Source: Pseudomonadota bacterium (lineage in GTDB: Bacteria; Myxococcota_A; Bradymonadia; UBA4248). Taken from it: a stretch of DNA of 8,676 nt. A program made the translations under genes and the position numbers. The DNA is taken from contig WQTY01000073.1 of the NCBI GenBank assembly GCA_009786045.1, forward strand, positions 1 to 8,676, read 5' to 3'. This document shows, piece after piece, positions 1-5,849 of the stretch (position 1 is its first letter; every line of letters starts with the position of its first letter). A model generated the notes under the pieces. That model was not told the origin of the DNA. It made no database searches and worked only from the letters and a program-made list of their open reading frames with translations.

Positions 1-2117
1 GGGGGGGGAGTGACAGCATGGGGGTCGGGCCAGGCCTCAAGATAGAGGGTGATGTCTCGTGCATTGACGGGCTGGAGGCTGTTGCACGAATGGCGCGGGG
101 CACATGCAAAGATGGATTGAGCGCCAACCAGGTTCTCGTCGTAGAACGACACGAGCCCATCGTTGTCTGTGTGGCCGATGCGCATTGAGTCGTCGCTGCC
201 GATATAAACCACGGCACCGTCGATGGGTTTTGCCGAGCTGGCCTGCAGCACCGTGACGTTGAGGCGCTTGTCGATGGGGCCGCCAGAGGCTCCGGACTGG
301 ATGCTGTTGGGCACGTAAACCGTCAGGTCGGGGCAGGCAATGGTATCTCCGCCGGACAGCGTAAGATGCACCGGATAAGACCCCGCTTCCATGCGAGGGG
401 CGATGAAGGTGGCGTAGTTGGGGGCTTCGGCATCAAGGCTCCCGATGGATGTTTCTCCAATGCTGACGCCCATTCCAGAAGCAAATCCTGACCCGCGAAT
501 CGTCATCGTGATGCCGCCGATGGTGGGGATTTGGTCTGGCGCGAGCGCGAGGCATGCGGTTTCGTCATCGTAGCGGTAAGAGAGGGTAGCTGGGGCCTTG
601 AGCCCATCCTGAACGAGGTGAATGGCGGCTGTGCCGCTTCCTGGGGGCGTGGTGACCGTGGCCCGTGTTGCCGAATGGACCTGAACGCCCGGCGCTTCGA
701 AGACATCGAAGAAGACGCGCAGGGATGGCAAAAAACCTTCTCCGGTCAGCGTGACTTCGGTCTGGCCGGTGGCAGGCCCATGAGATGGCGTCAGCTCAAA
801 GCCAGTGGGCATCGTTGTGTAGCGATAGGCGTTGGGCAGGGCAGAGAGGCCGTCGGCCGATTGGAGGGTGAGATCGACTTGCTGAGGGGCGGTCACGGCG
901 GGCGCCATGACGCGCCAGAGCGAGGATTGGCGATCCAACACCGTCGCCTGGAGGGCGCCAAAATGAACAGACTCGCCTGAGGACGGCAGGCGATGCCCAA
1001 CGATATCGACAGCCTGTGAGGTGAGCGGGCCGATACTTGGGGTGACAGCCAGTACCTGCGTGGTGCCGCTGTCGACGTAGTAATGGATGGCGTCCGGCAC
1101 TCTGACCTGGCGATAGGCGTCCAGCAGGACAAGGTCATACTGACCTTCGGGCAGAGGGGGGGCGGACATCGTGATCAACGATTCGCTTTTTGACAGGATC
1201 TGAGCAGGCGAAGTGCCTGCGAAGGCAGCGAGTGTTTCGCCATTGAGGCCACTGCCTCGGATCGTCAAATGGAGCGAGGTGCCGGCTTCGATGGCGCGGG
1301 GAAAGATCGTCTCTATCGCCATGGGGGGCAGGAGCTGCATGGCAGAGGTGACTTCCAGATGGTCTATCGTCGAAGCGATGAGGAGATCTACCGCTCCAGG
1401 GGGGAGGGCAGGAAGATAGCCTTCGATACGCCTGCCGTCGGCGCTGAGATTTGCATCAACCAGCCGGCGCACGGTTTCTCCAACCCTTGCGTAGACGCTC
1501 GTTTTGGCATCAAGGCCGCTGGCCGTGATTTCAACCCATGTGACCGTGTCAGCCACGGCGACAGCGGGTGTGACAGAGGTTACTTCGATGGCCTCGACAT
1601 AGCAGAATCCGTCCTTGAGCGTCGCTTCGTCTGTTCCGCGAGTTAACGTGATATCGATACATCTTGCCCTGGAAGCGGGTACAACGCTGCGAAGTATTGT
1701 GCCCGAAACGTACGTTTGGCGAGGTGGGTGAAGGGGGCCAAATTGAACTTGGGTCTCTGATGTGAAGCCAGTACCTCGAAGCCGCACTTCATAACCGCCG
1801 TGCGTGGTACCCGAGCTGGGCGTCAGGCTTTCGAGTGTCAGGGGCAATAGTGCCTGTTCTTCTTCGTTGCCTTTCTCCTCACCTCCCTCCAGTCCGGTAG
1901 AACCGCCCGGTTTTGTCGGATTGCCGTCGCCGGGATCGTTGGGATCGATCGGCTCCTGCGGGTCATCGGGATCCGGTTCGGGGACATATACAATTTTGAT
2001 GAAATCGTTGATGTCGATGCATCCCGTTGCCCCTGCACACGCCAATGCCCCACACAGAAGCCACACCCCACCCCAGAGGTGCCAGGATTTTGTCTTTCGA
2101 TCTTGCCTCAAAGCCAT
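1..2117 (-). CDS. Multi-IPT/TIG domain cell-surface lipoprotein, C-terminus cut by window edge
   Basis: The frame is open from the ATG at 2117 to the left edge, giving 705 complete codons with no stop, so the 3' end lies outside. The ATG is preceded by a strong ribosome-binding site (AGGGAGGGC). Residues 1-33 form a signal peptide: basic start, Trp/Leu-rich core, then LACAGATGC. Cys27 or, more likely, Cys33 is a candidate lipidation site, although neither lipobox is ideal. Residues 46-67 are an Asp/Pro/Glu linker. About six IPT/TIG immunoglobulin-like repeats follow, beginning near residues 95, 176, 267, 355, 440 and 530. Each has the pattern 'hxxhxPxxGxxxGGxxhxhxGxGF', clearest at TPSSGTTHGGYEVRLRGTGF and TIGGITMTIRGSGFASG. 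Residues about 618-690 resemble a carboxypeptidase-regulatory-like beta domain (PIDGAVVYIG...TDNDGLVSF). TIG repeats are typical of adhesins and surface proteins. No enzymatic motif is visible, so a surface or structural role is inferred and the ligand is unknown. Confidence 0.88.
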   Translation of the reverse strand, partial: MALRQDRKTKSWHLWGGVWLLCGALACAGATGCIDINDFIKIVYVPEPDPDDPQEPIDPNDPGDGNPTKPGGSTGLEGGEEKGNEEEQALLPLTLESLTPSSGTTHGGYEVRLRGTGFTSETQVQFGPLHPPRQTYVSGTILRSVVPASRARCIDITLTRGTDEATLKDGFCYVEAIEVTSVTPAVAVADTVTWVEITASGLDAKTSVYARVGETVRRLVDANLSADGRRIEGYLPALPPGAVDLLIASTIDHLEVTSAMQLLPPMAIETIFPRAIEAGTSLHLTIRGSGLNGETLAAFAGTSPAQILSKSESLITMSAPPLPEGQYDLVLLDAYRQVRVPDAIHYYVDSGTTQVLAVTPSIGPLTSQAVDIVGHRLPSSGESVHFGALQATVLDRQSSLWRVMAPAVTAPQQVDLTLQSADGLSALPNAYRYTTMPTGFELTPSHGPATGQTEVTLTGEGFLPSLRVFFDVFEAPGVQVHSATRATVTTPPGSGTAAIHLVQDGLKAPATLSYRYDDETACLALAPDQIPTIGGITMTIRGSGFASGMGVSIGETSIGSLDAEAPNYATFIAPRMEAGSYPVHLTLSGGDTIACPDLTVYVPNSIQSGASGGPIDKRLNVTVLQASSAKPIDGAVVYIGSDDSMRIGHTDNDGLVSFYDENLVGAQSIFACAPRHSCNSLQPVNARDITLYLEAWPDPHAVTPP

Positions 2118-2169
2118 GCCCTCCCTATGAATCGGAACATTGCCGGTGAATCATAGCGAGTTCTATACC

Positions 2170-2198
2170 ATAATTGAAAGCCAATTTCATCGTCTCAA
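2170..2198 (-). promoter_or_regulatory. Candidate sigma70-like promoter for the TIG lipoprotein gene
   Basis: On the minus strand, TTGAGA (2193-2198) and AATTAT (2170-2175) are separated by exactly 17 bp. Each hexamer matches the consensus at four or more positions. Transcription would start near 2163, about 46 nt before the ATG at 2117. An overlapping alternative -10, TATAGA, lies just downstream but has no convincing -35. This is motif evidence only. Confidence 0.35.
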
Positions 2199-2242
2199 GT
2201 TGTCGTCGCATCAGGGGTGCGGTTACTGCGAAGAGATTTTCG

Positions 2243-2271
2243 TTGACACGCCCCATGAACTCGGGCATAAG
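2243..2271 (+). promoter_or_regulatory. Sigma70-like promoter for the tRNA-Met gene
   Basis: A perfect -35 hexamer, TTGACA (2243-2248), is followed after 17 bp by CATAAG (2266-2271), which has four of six consensus bases in TATAAT. The predicted start near 2278 gives a 5' leader of about 40 nt before the mature tRNA at 2318. It is the best promoter match seen in the window and is correctly placed. It probably also serves the outer-membrane protein gene by read-through, since no separate promoter fits between that gene and the terminator. Confidence 0.6.
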
Positions 2272-2317
2272 CCGCACGTCAGGGGCGCTGGTATTAAATG
2301 GCCGCACCCCGATACCT

Positions 2318-2391
2318 GGCTACGTGGCTCAGTTGGTTAGAGCAGTCGGCTCATACCCGTCAGGTCAGTGGTTCGAGTCCACTCGTAGCCA
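2318..2391 (+). tRNA. tRNA-Met (anticodon CAU), elongator type
   Basis: A complete cloverleaf can be folded by eye. The 7-bp acceptor stem pairs GGCTACG (2318-2324) with CGTAGCC (2384-2390), with discriminator A at 2391. The D-stem pairs GCTC with GAGC around a 9-nt loop. The anticodon loop is CTCATAC with CAT at 2352-2354. The variable loop is AGGTC. The T-arm stem is a perfect 5 bp around TTCGAGT. The acceptor and D-arm closely resemble bacterial elongator tRNA-Met rather than initiator tRNA, which lacks a Watson-Crick 1-72 pair. A CAU anticodon could also be tRNA-Ile2 modified with lysidine, and sequence alone does not fully exclude this. CCA is not encoded (ATTC follows), so a CCA-adding enzyme is needed. 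The anticodon stem contains a U28-U42 mismatch. Confidence 0.93.
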
Positions 2392-2400
2392 TTCAGAAAG

Positions 2401-2433
2401 AGGCGGCTTCGGCTTAGAAGACCGCCTTTTTTT
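2401..2433 (+). terminator. Rho-independent terminator after tRNA-Met
   Basis: AGGCGG (2401-2406) pairs with CCGCCT (2422-2427). The helix continues inward as CTTC/GAAG with a single bulged A (2421) and a 6-nt loop, and a run of T residues (2427-2433) follows directly. This is a textbook intrinsic terminator starting 9 nt after the tRNA 3' end. It sits between the tRNA and the next plus-strand gene, so it may act as a partial terminator. Confidence 0.85.
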
Positions 2434-2466
2434 GTTTCAGTACAACCTTCGCAAAGGAGAGCGTGG

Positions 2467-3306
2467 GTGACGTGCATTAGGCTAAGCTTAGCTGGATTGT
2501 TAACCTTGGTCTTGGCTTGTGTCGCATTGCCCGGAGTGACTTATGCTCAATCTTTGGGGCTTGGTTTTGGATTGAGCCTCCCCATGATGGATTACTTTAC
2601 CCACGATGTGGGTCGCGAGTATCGAGTCACCCCTGCGTTAGACTCAGGTTACTTTCCCGTTTTAAGAACGCTCGAAAATGCGCCCGGTGGGATTGTTTTT
2701 CACGTCGATTTTTTGATTCCGGTTGAGGATTTTGGCATCATTGATGCGGTCGAGCTGCGCTTTGATGCTTCGCGCATGGGCTGGCGCAGATCTCGCGTCA
2801 CGCATGTGGCCTGTACACCCGTCGACGTGGCCAATGGTCCATTCGATGATGCCATCGTGCGCTACTATCCCCTGAGGAGCGTCGATTCTTCCTGCCTGGA
2901 TGTGGCAGCCTATTCGGCGATGAGGGATATTTCCGGGGATGGCTTATCGAGCCTCTGGTTTTTTCATTTCTCAGGGGGAGGGCGATACCATCTCTGGGCC
3001 AATCATGACTGGCAGATTTATGTGGGGGCGCACCTTGGCGTGACACTTGCCACGACCATGGATTCAGACACGTGGTGGGGGGGGCACATCGCTGCACTCT
3101 TTGGGGTAGCCTATCGGCTGAGTCCACTCGTCTGGGTTGCCCTGGATGCCAAGATCCTCTTCATGGTGACGCAGGCACCAGAGCATTACCAGGATCGGCT
3201 CAATCACGTGCATCAAACCGGCGGCAACATCTTCACGACTTTTGTTCAACCTAATGCCTATGCAGACTTTCAGCTCTCCATCCGCTTTGACTTCAATGCC
3301 TTCTGA
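2467..3306 (+). CDS. Exported outer-membrane beta-barrel-type protein (279 aa), unknown function
   Basis: The GTG start at 2467 is chosen because AAAGGAG ends 7 nt upstream and the product then opens with a clean signal peptide (MTCIRLSLAG...), with predicted cleavage at VTYA|QS after residue 27. The mature part is rich in alternating hydrophobic/aromatic stretches, such as WQIYVGAHLGVTLATT, WGGHIAALFGVAYRLSPL and DFQLSIRFDFNAF. It ends in Phe, the usual C-terminal signal of outer-membrane barrel proteins. Cys116 and Cys143 could form a periplasmic or surface disulfide. Length suits a barrel of about 8-12 strands. I do not recognise a specific family, and a porin or autotransporter assignment would be unsupported. 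The gene follows the tRNA terminator by 33 nt, with no room for a normal promoter, and lies 64 nt before ribF. The first third is T-rich and poorer in G/C than the genes around it. A G8 run occurs at codons 204-206. Confidence 0.82.
   Translation: MTCIRLSLAGLLTLVLACVALPGVTYAQSLGLGFGLSLPMMDYFTHDVGREYRVTPALDSGYFPVLRTLENAPGGIVFHVDFLIPVEDFGIIDAVELRFDASRMGWRRSRVTHVACTPVDVANGPFDDAIVRYYPLRSVDSSCLDVAAYSAMRDISGDGLSSLWFFHFSGGGRYHLWANHDWQIYVGAHLGVTLATTMDSDTWWGGHIAALFGVAYRLSPLVWVALDAKILFMVTQAPEHYQDRLNHVHQTGGNIFTTFVQPNAYADFQLSIRFDFNAF
3077..3084 (+). repeat. G8 homopolymer tract inside the outer-membrane protein gene
   Basis: Eight consecutive G residues span the codons for Trp204-Gly205-Gly206. Tracts of this length are prone to slipped-strand mispairing, and a one-base change would frameshift the last quarter of the barrel and remove its C-terminal Phe. 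The tract itself is seen directly. Phase variation is only a possibility. Confidence 0.5.
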
Positions 3307-3370
3307 TGGCATCTCTTACATCTCTCCAGATGCAGAATATCCGGGCGGTTTGTAAGCTTTTTCCTTCCAC

Positions 3371-4267
3371 ATGCACACGGCCATGACGACATCTTCCGTA
3401 TTGACCATAGGCAATTTTGACGGCATCCACATCGGGCATCGGCATCTCATCGAAACGACCATCGCGCTGGCCCGTGCCAGTGGTGCAGAGGCCATTCTTC
3501 TGACTTTTTCGCCGCACCCTCGCCAATTTATCGCACCGTGCCGCCATTTTTTCATCGTTCCCGAGACAGAAAAGCATCACATTCTCGGAAATCTCGGCCT
3601 GGATGCGGTTATTTATCTCGATTTTGCTGTCATGAAGAGCCTCTCTCCCGGGGATTTTCTGACAAAAGCCATTCTCCCGCTCAGCCCATGCGCGATCGTT
3701 CTCGGTGAAAACTACATCTTTGGGCACAACCGTTCCGGCGATATTTCGACGCTTCGATCGCTTTGTTTGCCCTATGGCATCTCTGTCCATTCGCTGTCGA
3801 TGCAACCCTGGGGGGGAGGGGCGGTGAGTTCCACGCGAATACGTCAGGCCATTCTGCAGGGGGATATGGCATCTGCAGCGGCCATGCTGGGACGTCCCTA
3901 CACCATGCGCGGCATTGTCGAGAGGGGGGCTGGCCGCGGCCACACGCTTGGGTTTGCAACCGCCAATATTCGTGCCTCGGATCAGGTTTTGCCCCCCCTC
4001 GGTGTTTATGCCACGTATGCGCGCGTTGGGGAGACAGCAACAAGGCTTCCGGCCGTGACTGCCGTCACGCGCACGCCGACATTTCAGGCGGTGGATGCCG
4101 TTGTTGAGACGCATATTCTCGACTACGATCAAAGCATTTATGGTCAGACGATTTCAGTCGAGTTCATCTCGAAACTCCGCGACGAAACGACATTTTCGAG
4201 CAAAGATGCCCTCATCGAACAGATACGCACCGACTGCTGCCTGGCACGGGCAGTGCTGAGCGGTTAG
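3371..4267 (+). CDS. ribF: Bifunctional riboflavin kinase / FAD synthetase RibF
   Basis: RibF converts riboflavin to FMN and then FAD using ATP, in the cytoplasm. The N-terminal FAD synthetase half (about residues 8-170) shows the nucleotidyltransferase signature GNFDGIHIGH (14-23), TFSPHPRQF (45-53), LGENYIFGHNRSGD (111-124) and SSTRIR (153-158). The C-terminal riboflavin kinase half (about 177-298) shows GRGHTLGFATANI (188-200), PPLGVYATYARVG, PTF and the VETHILDYD segment with the expected catalytic Glu246. The 298-residue length is normal. In the usual GFPTAN motif Pro is replaced by Ala, and the usual ANIGTRPTF block reads TAVTRTPTF, losing the conserved Asn and Gly. The start at 3371 is the longest possible because TAA lies in frame at 3353. 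No Shine-Dalgarno sequence precedes it or the alternative ATG at 3383, which would give MTTSSVLTIGNFDG. It probably depends on transcription from upstream. It is convergent with the moxR-like gene. Confidence 0.95.
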   Translation: MHTAMTTSSVLTIGNFDGIHIGHRHLIETTIALARASGAEAILLTFSPHPRQFIAPCRHFFIVPETEKHHILGNLGLDAVIYLDFAVMKSLSPGDFLTKAILPLSPCAIVLGENYIFGHNRSGDISTLRSLCLPYGISVHSLSMQPWGGGAVSSTRIRQAILQGDMASAAAMLGRPYTMRGIVERGAGRGHTLGFATANIRASDQVLPPLGVYATYARVGETATRLPAVTAVTRTPTFQAVDAVVETHILDYDQSIYGQTISVEFISKLRDETTFSSKDALIEQIRTDCCLARAVLSG

Positions 4268-4350
4268 GACATTTCGACGCCGCGACCCTGCCGTCAGTGA
4301 TAAGGCGAGTGCGATAGCGGCGAAGGGGACTTGGCCCCCTCTCAATGGCC
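4268..4350. other. Convergent intergenic gap with a short GC hairpin
   Basis: The 83-bp space between the ends of ribF and the MoxR-type gene holds a small hairpin, GGGG (4325-4328) with CCCC (4335-4338) around a 6-nt loop, extended by one A-T pair. Neither strand has a T-run after it, so it is not a convincing intrinsic terminator. Termination here may be Rho-dependent. Confidence 0.25.
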
Positions 4351-5295
4351 TTAGCGCACTTTGGGCAGGGCAGCCACGATGCTCTGGATGAGTTCTCGGG
4401 CAGTGGCGCCGGCGCGTGCCGTCAGGCGAATGCGGTGCGCCAGCGTGGCATCGGCCAGTGCTGTGATGTCGTCGGGAAGGACAAATGCCCGGCCGCGGAA
4501 AAGCGCCCGTGCGGCAGCTGCGCGTTTGAGATCCAGCAGGGCTCGCGTGGAAGCGCCCTGCATAATTCTAGCATCCAGGCGTGTGGCATGAATGAGGGCC
4601 AGGAGCAATTCGATAACGTCGTCCGACAGAAAGATTTCGTCGACCATTTCTGAGAGGTGCACCAGGGTTTCGGGAGAGAAAACGGGTGACACGTTGGGTG
4701 CTTGCTGTTTTTGGCGCAGTATTGCCCGCTCTGCCTCCTGCGTGGGATAACCCATGGTGATCCGGAACAGGAAACGATCGAGCTGGCTGTCTGGAAGGGG
4801 AAATGTGCCCGAAAAATCGACCGGATTTTGCGTCGCAATCACCATAAAGGGCGTTGGGAGGGGACGCGTGATGCCGTCGATGCTCACCTGACGTTCGAAC
4901 ATGGCCTCAAGCAGTGCGCTCTGAGCGCGCGGTTCGGCGCGGTTGATTTCGTCTGCGAGGAGAATGTTCGTAAATATCGGACCCTCGTGAAAGACGAATG
5001 TTTCCTGTTTCGGATCGTAAATGCTGACTCCAAGGATGTCACTGGGCAGGATGTCAGAGGTAAACTGGATGCGGCGGTGCGGCAGGCCCAGGCAGTTTGC
5101 GAAGAGGCTGGCGAGCGTTGTTTTGCCGACACCGGGCACATCCTCAATGAGCAGATGGCCCCCTGCCAGGAAGCACAAAACGGCCATTTCAATGGCGTCC
5201 GGCTGTCCCTGCAACACTTGCGCGACCGCTTCTATGAGCGCTTTGAACTTGTCTGCGGCCGCCTCGATCCGGGTGTCGCCGTGCCTGTTCGCCAT
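4351..5295 (-). CDS. MoxR-family AAA+ ATPase (314 aa)
   Basis: MoxR ATPases are cytoplasmic AAA+ chaperone-like proteins that usually act with VWA-domain partners to mature or assemble protein complexes. All diagnostic motifs are present: Walker A EDVPGVGKTT (51-60), Walker B ILLADEINRA (111-120), sensor 1 ATQNP (154-158), the family signature PLPDSQLDRF (166-175), and the C-terminal lid with GASTRALLDLKRAAAARAL (247-265), the GRAFVLPDDI element and HRIR (287-290). The 314-residue length is typical. The ATG at 5295 has AAGGTG about 10 nt upstream. It is the last gene of the minus-strand operon and starts 24 nt after the exported protein ends. The DUF58, transglutaminase-like and VWA genes that often follow moxR are absent: the next gene downstream is ribF on the opposite strand. 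The substrate is unknown. Confidence 0.93.
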   Translation of the reverse strand: MANRHGDTRIEAAADKFKALIEAVAQVLQGQPDAIEMAVLCFLAGGHLLIEDVPGVGKTTLASLFANCLGLPHRRIQFTSDILPSDILGVSIYDPKQETFVFHEGPIFTNILLADEINRAEPRAQSALLEAMFERQVSIDGITRPLPTPFMVIATQNPVDFSGTFPLPDSQLDRFLFRITMGYPTQEAERAILRQKQQAPNVSPVFSPETLVHLSEMVDEIFLSDDVIELLLALIHATRLDARIMQGASTRALLDLKRAAAARALFRGRAFVLPDDITALADATLAHRIRLTARAGATARELIQSIVAALPKVR

Positions 5296-5319
5296 GGTGT
5301 GATTTCACCTTGAGATGGG

Positions 5320-5793
5320 TTATTGCTGCCAGGAGTAGCGTGCATCGATCTTCAGGAGGCTGTCCAGATTCTTGGCAGCCGTTGGGTGGCGGGCCTCAAG
5401 CTGCATAAGCTGACCGATGAACCTGTCCAGGACAGGTGTGAGCTTCCGCTGGGCGGTTTCCCGATACAGCTCTGCCTCGTCGACCTTCATGCGGCCGAGT
5501 CTGGTCTCGAAAGCCTTGGAGGCAGCCCGCATGGCTTTGTCATTGGCCTTAATGTAGGCATCGAATTTGGTCAGGAGAGCGTCAGGTGCATCCATATTTT
5601 CGGTCAGGATATTGCTCATGGCGAGAAAATGCTGCACGATCCTGTCGATGGGATCATCTGAAGGCGCGATCACTGCCTCGGCAACGTCATTGCCGGCGGG
5701 CTCTCTGGGTTCGTCCTGGGCCAGCGCCCACTGCGAGGAGGCGAGCAGCAGAAACAGACACCATACAAATCGTAGCATCCGGGTTGTTGTCAT
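5320..5793 (-). CDS. Small exported alpha-helical protein (157 aa), unknown function
   Basis: The ATG at 5793 is preferred over the upstream in-frame start at 5853. It has AAGGA 8 nt upstream, and the product then begins with a clean signal peptide: a short basic segment, the core FVWCLFLLLASS, and cleavage at ALA|Q after residue 25. The mature region (about 132 residues) starts with an acidic, disordered-looking stretch. It then reads as several amphipathic helices rich in Ala, Lys, Glu, Leu and Arg (e.g. KANDKAMRAASKAFETRLGR, RKLTPVLDRFIGQLMQLEAR). It has no cysteines and no recognisable catalytic motif. I do not recognise the family. A periplasmic location is inferred. It lies 56 nt after the AAA+ ATPase and 24 nt before the MoxR gene, all co-oriented, so it is probably co-transcribed with both. 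Confidence 0.8.
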   Translation of the reverse strand: MTTTRMLRFVWCLFLLLASSQWALAQDEPREPAGNDVAEAVIAPSDDPIDRIVQHFLAMSNILTENMDAPDALLTKFDAYIKANDKAMRAASKAFETRLGRMKVDEAELYRETAQRKLTPVLDRFIGQLMQLEARHPTAAKNLDSLLKIDARYSWQQ

Positions 5794-5849
5794 ATCTGGG
5801 TTCCTTCTGTGGCGGATGGCATGCGTTTCGAAACGTCGAAGACAAATCC

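Noticed and set aside
531..980. Plus-strand open frame of 149 codons
   Set aside because: It lies entirely antisense to the continuous TIG lipoprotein frame, shows no domain motif, and its residue composition looks like reverse-complement GC-rich coding sequence.
3293..4132. Minus-strand open frame of 279 codons over ribF
   Set aside because: It is the antisense of ribF, whose motifs are unmistakable. It is rich in Arg, Cys and Gly without recognisable domains.
4323..4340. Intrinsic terminator between ribF and the MoxR gene
   Set aside because: The GGGG/CCCC stem is short and no T-run follows on either strand.
4702..5313. Plus-strand open frame of 203 codons over the MoxR gene
   Set aside because: It is antisense to a gene with complete AAA+ motifs, and no independent motif or ribosome-binding site supports it.
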